Below are positions 51,406 to 61,157 of a stretch of DNA of 64,000 nucleotides, piece after piece. Location: NCBI RefSeq assembly GCF_035610345.1, contig NZ_CP141213.1, positions 1,612,001 to 1,676,000 of the forward strand. The letters are read 5' to 3'. Positions within the stretch are counted from its first letter, which is position 1; the number at the start of each line of letters is the position of its first letter. Both the position numbers and the translations under genes were made by a program. The notes under the pieces were generated by a model. The model was not told the DNA's origin. It did no database searches and worked only from the letters and a program-made list of their open reading frames with translations. The stretch is from Sinorhizobium meliloti. GTDB taxonomy: Bacteria > Pseudomonadota > Alphaproteobacteria > Rhizobiales > Rhizobiaceae.

Positions 51406-52627
51406 CGTGGGCGGCCTGAGCCACTGCAAGCGCCTTCAGGACCCCCAGGTCGAAGCGGTCTTCGGAAAATCTCTCCGCATTCGATCGGCACGCCTGCGGT
51501 GTGATCGCCGGCTGGTTCTGCTCAAAAACGTGGATGGCCTCCTTGAGCGACTCCACCGCCTGGCTGCCAAAGAGAATACCAGTTGGAGGCTCGGCTTCGC
51601 CGAACGGCTGCACGATATCGCGCGCGCCGCCACGGCTGAAAGCGATCAGTGGCGTACCGCATGCTTGTGCTTCCGCCAGAGCTATTCCAAAATCCTCGCA
51701 TCCAGCAAACACCATCGCCTTGGCCATCGCGACGGTCCTCACATATTCCTGCCGTGGCAAATAACCTGTGAAGCTGACGTTGGATCTGGCCATGCCACGC
51801 AGGCTCTGGGACTGTTGCCCCTCTCCTACCACGACCAGTCGCCTCGAGGGCATATCGTTGAATGCCCGTATGACAAGGTCCGTGCGTTTGTAGGGCGCGA
51901 GAAAAGAAGCCGTAACGTAGTAGTCGTCTTTGCAGGCGATGAATTCAAGTTCGTCGAGGGCAACCGGCGGAAAGACGACCTGAGCTTCCCGGCCGTAGAT
52001 CCGCTGGATACGGGAGCGCACATAGCTCGAATTGGCCAGCATGAGATCAGGCCCGTGGGCGGTTCGGGTGTCCCAGGTCCTCAGATTATGCAGCATGTAG
52101 CGGAAGAGCAGGCCCTTTGGGCCGAATCCAAGACGGCCCTGCGCAAGATAGGAAAACTGTTCGTCCCACGCGTAGCGAATGGGGCTGTGTACGTAGCATA
52201 AATGTGGTTGGTCAGGCCGGGTTAGAACTCCGCGCGCGAAAGCGGCGGAGGACGAGATGACGGCATCATAGCCGGTGACATCGAACTGCTCCATGAGAAA
52301 CGGGCAAAGAAAAAAAAGGGAGCGATAATATTTCTGCACCATCGGCAGTCGGTTGGCGGCCGAGGGATGGAACGCGACATCGTGAAAATACTGCTCCTTG
52401 ATGTCCTTTGGCAGAAAGTCGAACAGGGTAAAGACCTCTGCATTTGGGAACAGCTTGCATATGCGGGCAAGCACACGCTCACCGCCGCGAAAATTTGGGC
52501 ACCAGTCGTGTACGACGGCGATCCTTGCGCTGCGATCCGCCAGAGCGAGTGGCTGCTGACCAGAAGCACGTCTATGCGGCCTGAGGCGCGTTATCCTTGC
52601 CAGTTCGTCGCGGCGCATATGATGCAT
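51395..52627 (-). CDS. Family 4-type glycosyltransferase
   Basis: This glycosyltransferase of about 410 residues has the opening RIAVVHDWCPNFRGGERVLARI, a central HLCYVHSPIRYAWDEQ and a C-terminal domain SNVSFTGYLPRQEYVRTVAMAKA with FGIALAEAQACGTPLIAFSRGGARDIV. These are typical of mannosyl- or glucosyltransferases in exopolysaccharide loci. A GTG at 52669 opens the frame, but the ATG at 52627 after GAGGGGGTG is the better start. It is convergent with the previous gene and divergent from the GT2 gene at 52927. Confidence 0.88.
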   Translation of the reverse strand: MHHMRRDELARITRLRPHRRASGQQPLALADRSARIAVVHDWCPNFRGGERVLARICKLFPNAEVFTLFDFLPKDIKEQYFHDVAFHPSAANRLPMVQKYYRSLFFLCPFLMEQFDVTGYDAVISSSAAFARGVLTRPDQPHLCYVHSPIRYAWDEQFSYLAQGRLGFGPKGLLFRYMLHNLRTWDTRTAHGPDLMLANSSYVRSRIQRIYGREAQVVFPPVALDELEFIACKDDYYVTASFLAPYKRTDLVIRAFNDMPSRRLVVVGEGQQSQSLRGMARSNVSFTGYLPRQEYVRTVAMAKAMVFAGCEDFGIALAEAQACGTPLIAFSRGGARDIVQPFGEAEPPTGILFGSQAVESLKEAIHVFEQNQPAITPQACRSNAERFSEDRFDLGVLKALAVAQAAHVRR

Positions 52628-52926
52628 GTGGGAACACCCCCTCAGCCGATGTGCGTCCAGATTTTCCACAGGAACGCGGTTCGGGGACGCACGCCAAATA
52701 GTCTGTGTTCGGTTGTTGACGCGGGCAAGGTGGCAATCAAGCTTAGACGGTTCTCACCTGCGAAGCGGACATAATCAAAATGCGTATGGTGTCTACGTCT
52801 GATGGGCCAGCCCCCGACACCTCGGTAGCCTTATTCACAGGCTGTCTGGCCGACCCGGCTCGCCTAGGATGAATTTCGCCAGGCGAAGGCCCGTGATTAT
52901 GTCAGCTGCTGGAGAGCGAGCTATCG

Positions 52927-53805
52927 ATGAAACTGGCCGTCATCATTGCCACTTTCGGCCGCAAAGAGCAGCTTGCTCACCTTCTAGAGCACCTCAAACG
53001 GCAGGAAAGGCTGCCGGACGAGGTTGTCGTGTCGGCTCCTGACGAGACGCACGTTCCCGTCTACGAGACGCCCAAGTTTCCGATCTCGATCGTCTTGGGA
53101 AAGCGCGGACTCTGCGCGCAACGCAACCAAGCGCTCAATCAGGTCTTGGAGCGCTTTGATGTGATCACCTTTTTCGATGACGACTTCATCCCCGAGGACA
53201 ATTATCTCCGCCTTGTTGATCGGGCGTTTCAGGAGCATGAGGACTGGGCGGTGGTGATGGGGCGCGTCGTCAAGGACGGCGCCCGAACTGCAGGTCTGAG
53301 CTGGGCGGAGGGGCTTCAGGTCCTTGCGGTCGAACGATCGAAAATGCCTGTCAAGCCGAAAATCGTTGATCATGTCGGCGCCTATGGCTGCAACATGTCG
53401 ATTCGAATGAAGTTTATCGGCGAGTTGCGCTTCGATGAGCGGCTGGTCCTTTACGGTTGGCAGGAGGACATCGACTTCACAAGTCAGTTGAGACGATTCG
53501 GTCGAGTGATCGGTCTGAGTACACTCCACGGCGTTCATCTCGGGCTCAAGATCGGGCGCGTCAGTGGCGAGCGCTTTGGCTACTCCCAAATCATCAACCC
53601 AATTTACCTGATAAAAAAAGGAAGCGTGCCGGCAAGTTTCGCGCTGCCGCTGATGGGACGCAACCTAGCCGCCAATCTTCTGCGCAGTCTTTGGCCGGAG
53701 CCATACATCGACCGGCGGGGACGCCTTCGTGGCAATCTTATAGCCCTCGCGCATCTGCTGAAGGGTCGCATCGAGCCAGAATACATCCAGAAGATAGCCG
53801 CATAG
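52927..53805 (+). CDS. Family 2-type glycosyltransferase
   Basis: This 292-residue GT-A enzyme has the opening MKLAVIIATFGRKEQLAHLL, the DxD-like FFDDDFIPEDNYLRLV, and VGAYGCNMSIRMKF followed by DERLVLYGWQEDIDF (catalytic-base ED region). It is soluble, without membrane segments. The gene is followed by the ExoF-like gene after 8 bases, so both are one transcription unit. It adds one sugar to the growing repeat unit; the donor cannot be read from the sequence. Confidence 0.88.
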   Translation: MKLAVIIATFGRKEQLAHLLEHLKRQERLPDEVVVSAPDETHVPVYETPKFPISIVLGKRGLCAQRNQALNQVLERFDVITFFDDDFIPEDNYLRLVDRAFQEHEDWAVVMGRVVKDGARTAGLSWAEGLQVLAVERSKMPVKPKIVDHVGAYGCNMSIRMKFIGELRFDERLVLYGWQEDIDFTSQLRRFGRVIGLSTLHGVHLGLKIGRVSGERFGYSQIINPIYLIKKGSVPASFALPLMGRNLAANLLRSLWPEPYIDRRGRLRGNLIALAHLLKGRIEPEYIQKIAA

Positions 53806-53813
53806 GAGGCCAG

Positions 53814-55253
53814 ATGATGCCCTCACACAAACACCCGCTATCCAAGTTGCCCTTTTCACTGGAAGTGCCGGGTCTTGTGCCAGCCCGCGTTCCTTCGAAG
53901 CGTATCAGGCGTTGCATTGGCCGTTTCGCCTTGTCGGTAGCGCTTTCTGTTTTCACCGTATGTGGGCCAATTGCCGCCGTCGCCAACGATGAATATCTCC
54001 TCGGACCTCAGGACAAGGTGCGCGTCAAGATTTATGAATGGCGCGCCTCGCGTGACGTTATTTTTGAATGGAAGGCTTTGAATGATACCTTCACGGTGAG
54101 CGCGGGCGGGACATTGTCACTGCCCTTTGTCGGGGCAATCCCTGCCGCCGGTCTCACGCCGAACAGCCTCGCCTACGCCATTGGCGACAACTTGCAGCGC
54201 AATATGGGTCTCGGGAGGCGTCCCGATGCAGCAGTTGAAGTCATTCAGTACAGACCGTTTTATATTGTCGGGCATGTGATGCAATCGGGGGAATTTCCAT
54301 ACAGGCCGGAGCTTACGGTTCTCCAAGCGGTAAGCATCGCCGGAGGCCTGAGAACGAGGGAAGAAAGCATCACCAGATTCGAGCGCGAAATGATCCAAGG
54401 AAGAGGGGACGTCAGCCTTCTCGGGCTTGAGAATATCAATCTTCTGGCCCGTAAGGCACGACTGGAGGCCGAGCTTAAACACGCAAAAAACATTGAATTT
54501 CCAGTCTCGCTGATTTCTCGTCAAGACGATCACGCGGTCGCGCTTCTCATGGAGCAGGAACGGTCAATCTTCCAGGCCCGCCGCGAAGGGTTGGAGACCC
54601 AGATCCGTGCACTTGAAAATCTCCGCGCCTTTCTCGAAAAGGAGCTCATATCATTGGACAAGCAACTTGGTTTCCACGACAGGCAGATCGCCCTCATCCA
54701 GAAAGAGCTGGGGGATGTATCATCGCTTGTTTCCAAGGGCCTCGCGGCCGCTCCACGAGAGATGTCATTGGAACGCGCGCTCGCGCAGTATCAAAGTGAA
54801 CGACTGGCGGGTGAGACAAGCCTTCTCCGAACGCGACAGGAGATTAGCAAGACGGAGATCTCCATTCTGGAATTGCGCAATCGGTACGTGAACGAAGTCA
54901 CTGCAACTCTGCGCCAAACACAAGCGGAACTCGATGCACTGGGTCGCAAGGCAGAGACGGCGATTGAACTGCTACATGAGTCGGAAATCTCAGCGCCTCG
55001 GCTTCTGGCGCGCCAGGCTCGGGCCGCAAAGGCCGAACCGATCTACACCATCGTGCGCACGACAAGTGGCCACAGCAAGGAATTGCGGGCAGCCGAGTCG
55101 AGCGCGGTCAAGCCGGGTGATACCTTGAAGGTGGAAATTCCCATGCCCGACCTAGAGGACTTCGAGGACTTCGAGGCCACCGACCCGGGCGTCCCGGGTA
55201 CCACTGCGCTCTCGATCGCGCCTACGAAATCCAGAGTGCCGAATGTTCGCTAA
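53814..55253 (+). CDS. ExoF-like polysaccharide export protein
   Basis: This protein of about 479 residues has an N-terminal export signal (RFALSVALSVFTVCGPIAAVA) and then a polysaccharide biosynthesis/export domain (DEYLLGPQDKVRVKIYEW, FTVSAGGTLSLPFVGAIPAAGLT). A SLBB-type part follows (YIVGHVMQSGEFPYRPELTVLQAVSIAGGL), then a long coiled-coil region from about residue 250 to 430 with ETQIRALENLRAFLEKELI. It fits ExoF/Wza-like periplasmic export proteins. The ATG at 53814 follows a perfect AGGAGG; the frame that is open from 53457 only covers the upstream gene in another frame. It links the ExoP- and ExoY-like proteins to export. Confidence 0.88.
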   Translation: MMPSHKHPLSKLPFSLEVPGLVPARVPSKRIRRCIGRFALSVALSVFTVCGPIAAVANDEYLLGPQDKVRVKIYEWRASRDVIFEWKALNDTFTVSAGGTLSLPFVGAIPAAGLTPNSLAYAIGDNLQRNMGLGRRPDAAVEVIQYRPFYIVGHVMQSGEFPYRPELTVLQAVSIAGGLRTREESITRFEREMIQGRGDVSLLGLENINLLARKARLEAELKHAKNIEFPVSLISRQDDHAVALLMEQERSIFQARREGLETQIRALENLRAFLEKELISLDKQLGFHDRQIALIQKELGDVSSLVSKGLAAAPREMSLERALAQYQSERLAGETSLLRTRQEISKTEISILELRNRYVNEVTATLRQTQAELDALGRKAETAIELLHESEISAPRLLARQARAAKAEPIYTIVRTTSGHSKELRAAESSAVKPGDTLKVEIPMPDLEDFEDFEATDPGVPGTTALSIAPTKSRVPNVR

Positions 55254-55699
55254 GCTCTTCAATACCGTAATAGCAAGCGAATCCCGGCCGTAGTCGGCAT
55301 GCAGCCGACTGGATGGTCGCAGGCTGTAAGCCCATAATGTTGACCTGTGGAAGGGCAAGCGGTCGAGAACCGCGGCGTCTTCACAGTTTCGACGGCGACC
55401 TCTCACATCGGTGGCGGACAGCAAGGTGCGTCCCGACAATGATGAAATGAATGCTTCGCGACCCACGCAGCCATAAGTCGCCAGCAAGATCAAGGTCAAG
55501 AATCCAAGCTCGTGAAGCCCGATCGCTGCAGGCCGACGGGTTTTCGCCCGGCCGGGTTAAGATGGCTGCACACGCTGTCCTGAAACGACACTGGCAACGA
55601 AAAGCCATGAAAATTTAGAATCGCACGTTCACAAGTCCAGGCGACTCTGCTTTTCTGGGCTTGATTGGTTTCCCTTCGGACGCCTGCGAGGAGGTTGGT
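55254..55699. other. Spacer without a recognised gene
   Basis: No frame in this stretch has homology or a ribosome site. It lies between the ExoF-like gene and a small membrane protein gene on the same strand and may contain the promoter of the latter. Confidence 0.5.
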
Positions 55700-55954
55700 A
55701 TGGCTTGGAGCTTCCTTGCAGTCGGAGCGGTCGGCATGCTGATCGGCGTTCGCCTCAGGGTGCCCGCGCTCATCGTCGCGTCCTTAGGAACGATTATGGT
55801 GAGCGTTACCGCGATGCAGTGCTTGGGGTTTTCAGATCAACGCACGTTTTTGACGACGCTTTACCTCGTTCTCACCTTACAAGGTACCTATCTCATTGGT
55901 CTTCTCTTTGCGACGTTGTTGCACAAGTCGCCCTTCGATCGACATCGGCGATAG
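55700..55954 (+). CDS. Small three-helix membrane protein
   Basis: An ATG at 55700 after GAGGAGG opens an 84-residue protein with three hydrophobic segments (WSFLAVGAVGMLIGVRL, ALIVASLGTIMVSVTAM and YLVLTLQGTYLIGLLFATLL). The excellent ribosome site and the clean membrane pattern support a real gene. Small membrane proteins of this type are frequent in exo loci, but I recognise no family. It converges with the ExoY-like gene at 56000. Confidence 0.65.
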   Translation: MAWSFLAVGAVGMLIGVRLRVPALIVASLGTIMVSVTAMQCLGFSDQRTFLTTLYLVLTLQGTYLIGLLFATLLHKSPFDRHRR

Positions 55955-55999
55955 GCAGTCGACTGGAGTCCGCGCACGTGCCACGTCTGTTGCGGCCCT

Positions 56000-56854
56000 C
56001 TACGATGCCTCATCGAACCTCATGACCGCGTAGGCTGTCTTAGCCAGGATGATGAGATCAGTCCAAATGGACCAATTCCGTACGTATTGCGCGTCGAGGG
56101 CAACTCGGCTCGCGTAGTCAATGTCATTCCTGCCACTTATCTGCCAAAGGCCGGTCAAACCGGGGCGGGTTTTCAGATACTCGCACGCCACGGAACCATA
56201 TCGCGACAACTCGCTGGCCACGATGGGCCGGGGTCCGACGCAGCTCATCTCGCCTCGCAGGATATTGACCAGTTGCGGAAGTTCATCAAGGCTGGACTTC
56301 CTCAACATTTGGCCGAGCAGGGTGGTGCGCGGATCATTTTTGAGCTTTTGGGTTTCCCGCCACTCCTCGGCTGCCCGTTGATTGCAGGCAAGATACTCCT
56401 CGAGTACCTGGTCCGCGTTCTCCGCCATCGTTCGAAACTTGTAGCAATCGAATAGCCTGCCATTGAAACCGATACGGCGATGGACGAACAGGACTGGCCC
56501 GCCCGTGATGACCTTGATGAGGAGTGCGGCGACGACCATCAACGGCAGGGCCAAAACGAGAGCCGTCGACGCGACCACGAGATCTAAGCCTCTCTTGGGC
56601 CTACCGCCAAGGGGCTGGCGATGTGTCCCATGTGCTTTTGCAATCGCCGAGGGCTGACCCTCAGCATCCGCGTCGATCTCCCTGGTGGACCTGCCTTCAA
56701 TCGGAAGGGGCGGCCATTTGAGACTTGGTTGTTCTTTTGAGGCGGCTCCCGAACGCGAGGAATGGCGCACACCCGTCAACGAGCTGTTGCTACCTAGCAA
56801 CCTGGCGACGATTCCGCGACGGTCTGGACGAATACCAGGAGTGTTGGCTGTCAT
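56000..56854 (-). CDS. ExoY-like undecaprenyl-phosphate sugar-phosphate transferase
   Basis: This 284-residue priming transferase has a poorly conserved N-terminal 85 residues. One membrane segment follows (LVVASTALVLALPLMVVAALL), then the bacterial sugar transferase domain: PVLFVHRRIGFNGRLFDCYKFRTM, LRKSSLDELPQLVNIL and GEMSCVGPRPIV, ending TRPGLTGLWQISGRN. It transfers the first sugar-1-phosphate to undecaprenyl phosphate. It lacks the extra membrane helices of WbaP, as ExoY does. The gene is on the minus strand, 229 bases downstream of the ExoP-like gene, so the two may be co-transcribed. Confidence 0.92.
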   Translation of the reverse strand: MTANTPGIRPDRRGIVARLLGSNSSLTGVRHSSRSGAASKEQPSLKWPPLPIEGRSTREIDADAEGQPSAIAKAHGTHRQPLGGRPKRGLDLVVASTALVLALPLMVVAALLIKVITGGPVLFVHRRIGFNGRLFDCYKFRTMAENADQVLEEYLACNQRAAEEWRETQKLKNDPRTTLLGQMLRKSSLDELPQLVNILRGEMSCVGPRPIVASELSRYGSVACEYLKTRPGLTGLWQISGRNDIDYASRVALDAQYVRNWSIWTDLIILAKTAYAVMRFDEAS

Positions 56855-57083
56855 GATCTCAGCGTTCCCCAGGATATCTCACCCAGATATTTTTCAGCCG
56901 CCGCCGCCGCGAGGCAAGAACGGCAAAGGGCGTAAGTCTTTTGCAAATGCCGCAGCTGCCTACTACTAAGTAGCTATCGGCTACCCGCTTCGAATGCCGC
57001 TCGGCGATCGCATCACGCCAATTCGCGGACCGCACCGTCTGCCGCCCAGAACAAGTCGCGGCCCTCCTGCAAGGCGCCTGCAA

Positions 57084-58985
57084 TCAATGACCCGTCTGAG
57101 TGGCGCGCTTGCAATATTGTCGCGTCGACAAGCTACGGACCTTCGTCATGACCACCCCTATCACCGCGGTCTTTGTAACCCGCAAAATGCGTGAAAGCTC
57201 GCCGACAAGATCCAGAGGGGTTTTCCCCCATTCCGCAACGATGAGCACACCGTCGAGCACGGAAGCAGCCACCAAACCGTGCACCCCAGAGGTGAACGGC
57301 GGAAGGTCGACAATGATGATCTCATAGCTATCGAGTTCGTTGACCAATAATGCTTCCAGATTCTTGGGTGTAATCAGCCGGAGCGCATCGGATGCCGGGC
57401 TTGGCAATAGGTCAAATTGCAACCCGGGAACAGATGTGATCTGCCCTTCTATTTCCGCACCGTCGCGGTTCTCGCCGGTCGGTACCTGGGCATGCGGAAG
57501 GCGCTTTGTCAACGTGGAGTGGAAACCATCGGCGTCGATTACGAGAGTTCGCATGCCGGAGACGGCATACAGCGCGGCAAGGTTGCTCGCAACCGTGCTC
57601 TTGCCGTCATCCGGAGTGGCCGAGGTAACGCCGATGCATCGCAAGGGATGCGCGACATCAGCCAGGCTAATGGCACCCTTTGTATGCCTGAGATTTCGGC
57701 TGAACAGAGACTCCGGCCGCCTTAGTACGTCATCCAGCTGACCAAAGCCTCGCAGAAAGCCCACTGGTGGCAGTTCCCCGACGCAGTCAAAGCCCAATTC
57801 GTCCTTGACCTGCCTCGACGTCCGTATAGTCCGGTCCAGCGTATGCCGTGCGAATGCCAGCCCGAGGCCGGCCATCAGCCCCGAAAGAACCCCCAATGCA
57901 AGCACCAGCCTCTTCCGCGGATGACTGGCTGCGAGTGGTCGCGTGGCCGGCGTGATGACGCGTGCGTCGGCTATCAGGTAAGGTTGTTGGTTCACAGAAC
58001 TGGTGAAGGCGGCCAACAGGCTTTCATACATCTTTCGATATGTGTCCGCGGTAACCTCGAGTTCCTCGAGAGTAGGGCCGTTTCGCGTCACTCCCTCCCC
58101 TTGTCCGGACGCCACGACCTCCCCGTCCACGATTGTAGCCCCAAGTTGACGGCCAACGCTGTAGTCGTGCTTTGCCCGAAACTCTTGGGTCACCTGCGTG
58201 GCCAGATTCATCTGGGTACGGACTTCCTCGATGCGCTTTTCAAGCCATGCCACGCCTTCGCGTGCGGCTGCAGCTCGGGTCTCCAATTGTTCGCGAACGA
58301 ACGCTGCCGCTGTGGCATTGGCGACCTTTGCTGCTAGTGCCGGATCGTGGGATTGGAAGGTTATATCGATAGCATAGGAGACACCAACGCGCTGGACGCC
58401 CAGGCTCTCTCTGAATGTTTCGACTACGATGCGCCTGCGCTCAAACTCCGATAGTTGTGCCGTGACGGCCCTTGTTTCCAACCGATCTGCGATGGGCGAA
58501 GCAGGCTTCGGCATCGCCTGATGTTGCGGATCGCCGTTGAGAGCGAGCATGTCGACGGCCATTTCCCTTACTCGTTCGATGCGCTCCACTATGCTCGGGC
58601 TGCTCACGGACTTGAAACGCGGGTTGTCGACAAGGTCCAACTCTTCGATCACCATTAACGCAATCTTCTCGGACCTGAGAACCGCGAGCTGGGTTTCAAC
58701 CTGGGACGTGTCCAGGGACAAGTTAATCTCGCCGGATTGCCGTTGCAGCAGTTCGGGGATCTTCGGTTCTATGAGAATCTGGGTGCGAGCCGTGAACATC
58801 GAATCCGTCGTAGCTAGGGAGAAGACGGCGCCAAGCAGCCCGAGCAACGGGAACGCCATGATCAGAAATATACGCTGTCGGACAAATGAGGTGATATCGG
58901 CAAAGCCGATAAACTCGGAGTCCCTAGCTGGTCCATACGAATTCTGCTGGCCCGCCGCTGCCGACCATTGGCGCTCTAGCATGGC
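57084..58985 (-). CDS. ExoP-like polysaccharide co-polymerase/BY-kinase
   Basis: This protein of about 633 residues has an N-terminal Wzz domain (DITSFVRQRIFLIMAFPLLGLL first membrane helix, ARTQILIEPKIPELLQ) and a long periplasmic coiled coil (RTQMNLATQVTQEFRAKH). A second helix follows (LVLALGVLSGLMAGLGLAFA), then a cytoplasmic tyrosine-kinase-type ATPase with Walker A ATPDDGKST near 455, Walker A' TLVIDADGFHST and Walker B IIIVDLPPF. The C-terminal Tyr cluster is reduced to a single Tyr (RQYCK). It controls chain length with the ExoF- and ExoY-like proteins. The start is uncertain: ATG at 58985 used here, GTG at 59039 possible. Confidence 0.9.
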   Translation of the reverse strand, partial: AMLERQWSAAAGQQNSYGPARDSEFIGFADITSFVRQRIFLIMAFPLLGLLGAVFSLATTDSMFTARTQILIEPKIPELLQRQSGEINLSLDTSQVETQLAVLRSEKIALMVIEELDLVDNPRFKSVSSPSIVERIERVREMAVDMLALNGDPQHQAMPKPASPIADRLETRAVTAQLSEFERRRIVVETFRESLGVQRVGVSYAIDITFQSHDPALAAKVANATAAAFVREQLETRAAAAREGVAWLEKRIEEVRTQMNLATQVTQEFRAKHDYSVGRQLGATIVDGEVVASGQGEGVTRNGPTLEELEVTADTYRKMYESLLAAFTSSVNQQPYLIADARVITPATRPLAASHPRKRLVLALGVLSGLMAGLGLAFARHTLDRTIRTSRQVKDELGFDCVGELPPVGFLRGFGQLDDVLRRPESLFSRNLRHTKGAISLADVAHPLRCIGVTSATPDDGKSTVASNLAALYAVSGMRTLVIDADGFHSTLTKRLPHAQVPTGENRDGAEIEGQITSVPGLQFDLLPSPASDALRLITPKNLEALLVNELDSYEIIIVDLPPFTSGVHGLVAASVLDGVLIVAEWGKTPLDLVGELSRILRVTKTAVIGVVMTKVRSLSTRQYCKRATQTGH

Positions 58986-59039
58986 GTCCGCCCACAGTTC
59001 GCGTAGATCATGTGGAAGTGCCGAGCAAGCGTAAGACAC

Positions 59040-59424
59040 ATTCTAGCGACACTCGGCCAGGGAACCCCTAGTGAATTTCTCGACCGGTCGGGCCAACCCT
59101 CTTGTGCTACGGAATAGATGTGCATGTCGATTTACAGACCTGCTGCGATCCAAATTGTCCCGGAAATTGCAGGTTAGCCTCAAGGGCGGGATGCATAAAT
59201 GCCACCAAATGGAGTAGGCTGGTCTACACCCTTCATATATCAGCGATCGACAATTGCATTCACGATGAACAGCGAGTGCCACCGCGATCTGGGTGGAGCT
59301 TCGCTCCATCAGCGCGGCGGGTCATTAAAGCCAATTAGCAAATGTAGGCCAAGCTCGCGCCGAGCGGAGAGCTAACCTTCTTCCCTGATGGACATAAATG
59401 CCGCATCAGCAGACATCGCAGACG
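59040..59424. other. Intergenic region before the ExoP-like gene
   Basis: Nothing coding was recognised. The stretch must carry the ExoP-like gene promoter. It also lies downstream of the glycoside hydrolase gene. Confidence 0.5.
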
Positions 59425-60843
59425 TCACTGACCCGCACCAAGGTGCGCGGCATATTTCCTCTGAAACTCACTCGATAGTATCATTCCCAAGGCAACGTGT
59501 TCCCTGGTCATAGTTCCGCCATTCAGATGTCCCGCGTATGTGTCGAGGCCATATGGATCGGCTGACCGGTCCAAGAGCAGGAGATAGAGAAAACTGATGA
59601 ACGGGCGGTCAGTCAAGCCGAAGGTAGCATAACGCCGATTGAATTCATCGGATTGCATCAGGGTGAGCACCATTTCCGTGACATTAGTCTCGCCGTTCTC
59701 CAATGCCTGCACCCAGCGGGCTATGGCTCCGGCATCTTTTCTGTGCCCTAGCACGAGACAGTAGGCAAAGCGCCCCTGCCGTACAGAGAGGGGCTCGGAT
59801 GTACTGACTTCTGATATTTCACAGTCCCTTTTGGGGCGCACCACAGGGCGCTTCCCGAGAATGATTTCCCTTGCCGCGGCGTAGGCTGGTTTGGGCTCCC
59901 CTATTGCCCAGCCGCCATCACTCTTTGCGGTGAGCTTGACGAGGCCCATATACGCCTCGAAATTGGGTGCCCAATATGTCTCGTCGAAGAGTTCGTAAAC
60001 GTGCGCCGCCTCTACGCTGTATTTCAGGTGTAACTCGCGCAAGCGCATCATCGCCTGCCTAAGTCCGTCTGCCTGCTGCTCGTCGCTGCGTTGACTACCG
60101 AGGGGATTGTTGAACTCCGTGACCCAGATGGGATGGCCATAACGTGCGAGTTCCTTGAACGCCCACTCAGGGTCTTCGCCATACATATGCCAGACGGAGA
60201 TATCCCAGTCGATCCCGTCCTGCTTCATCCTTTCAAAGGCGCCGACGTGTCCCCAGCCCGCCGTGCCAATTGCTTTGCGGATTTGCGGGTCAACGGCGGT
60301 CATTCCATCAGACAATCCTCTCAAGACGGCGCTCACCTTCATCCATCGGGGTCCATAGTAGTCCAGTGGACCAACTCCGCCGGCAGGACCCCATTCACAC
60401 GGATATTGACTACCGTCGTCCCGCTTTTCGCAAGCCTTGATGATGGCATAGTTTTCCATCTCGTTTCCCAGTTCCCAAACCCGGATGTCGGCCTTGAACT
60501 GGGAGCCAAGCGTCACGGCAAGCCTATGGGCTTTCTCGTAAAGATCTCCCACACTGTCCTTGTCGAGGTCAATGTTGCCGGGTGTGATCACGGGAAGGAT
60601 ACTTATGCCGCGGGCCTTTCCTTCTTTCACAAGTACCGCGAGGTCCTCTACTCTGACTGCGTCGGAAATGTTGACGCGGTAAGATTTCATGCCGAGATCC
60701 TCGAGGAAGTTGAGTTGTTGTTCGATTCCAATGCCAGGATAGGCCGTGATCGGATGGCCGTTGGCCCCCCAAAGTATGTCTGCGGAGCCGGAGGTGGCCG
60801 TAGTCAGGAGACATAGTGCTCCGATTGCCAGCCGAGTAAACAT
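59425..60843 (-). CDS. Secreted glycoside hydrolase with C-terminal DUF4214 domain
   Basis: This 472-residue protein has a signal peptide (RLAIGALCLLTTATSGSA) and a beta/alpha-barrel hydrolase similar to GH5/GH39-type enzymes. The acid/base Glu is in VWELGNEMENY (near 124) and the nucleophile Glu in IWVTEFNNP (near 241). Residues about 370-470 form a DUF4214 domain (LMQSDEFNRRYATFG, LLLLDRSADPYGLDTYAG, MILSSEFQRKY), a repeat-like module linked to extracellular carbohydrate proteins. It may trim or remodel the polysaccharide made by this locus. The ATG at 60843 has AAGGA upstream; the TTG at 60849 is less likely. Confidence 0.85.
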   Translation of the reverse strand: MFTRLAIGALCLLTTATSGSADILWGANGHPITAYPGIGIEQQLNFLEDLGMKSYRVNISDAVRVEDLAVLVKEGKARGISILPVITPGNIDLDKDSVGDLYEKAHRLAVTLGSQFKADIRVWELGNEMENYAIIKACEKRDDGSQYPCEWGPAGGVGPLDYYGPRWMKVSAVLRGLSDGMTAVDPQIRKAIGTAGWGHVGAFERMKQDGIDWDISVWHMYGEDPEWAFKELARYGHPIWVTEFNNPLGSQRSDEQQADGLRQAMMRLRELHLKYSVEAAHVYELFDETYWAPNFEAYMGLVKLTAKSDGGWAIGEPKPAYAAAREIILGKRPVVRPKRDCEISEVSTSEPLSVRQGRFAYCLVLGHRKDAGAIARWVQALENGETNVTEMVLTLMQSDEFNRRYATFGLTDRPFISFLYLLLLDRSADPYGLDTYAGHLNGGTMTREHVALGMILSSEFQRKYAAHLGAGQ

Positions 60844-61157
60844 GACCAAATCCTTTTCATTTCGATGCCCGAACCATGCCGCCGCCCGGCCCGCGCGGCA
60901 ATTCGACGAAATTGACGAGGCGGCGACGTTCGCTACACCTTTGGACGACCGTTCGCCTACTTATTGCCAGCATGACCTCTCGCTTGAATTTGTGGAATTT
61001 GGTGCTGGGAGCGCCGACCGGATCGCCATATGCGTGGCGCGTGAAATCGCTTGCGAAGACGAAAATGCTGCCTTCGGTACGAGGCGCAAGCGAACCTCGT
61101 TCCCCGGGCCCTCGTCGATACTCCCCGCAGATACTGCTCCAGCGGAGGCATCAGAAC
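60844..61157. other. Divergent promoter region
   Basis: This stretch lies between the hydrolase and the GT8 gene. The GT8 frame is open here but lacks family homology, so I treat it as upstream sequence. Confidence 0.45.

Noticed and set aside
53457..53813. N-terminal extension of the ExoF-like frame
   Set aside because: It overlaps the GT2 gene in another frame, has no signal peptide or homology, and a perfect AGGAGG marks the start at 53814.
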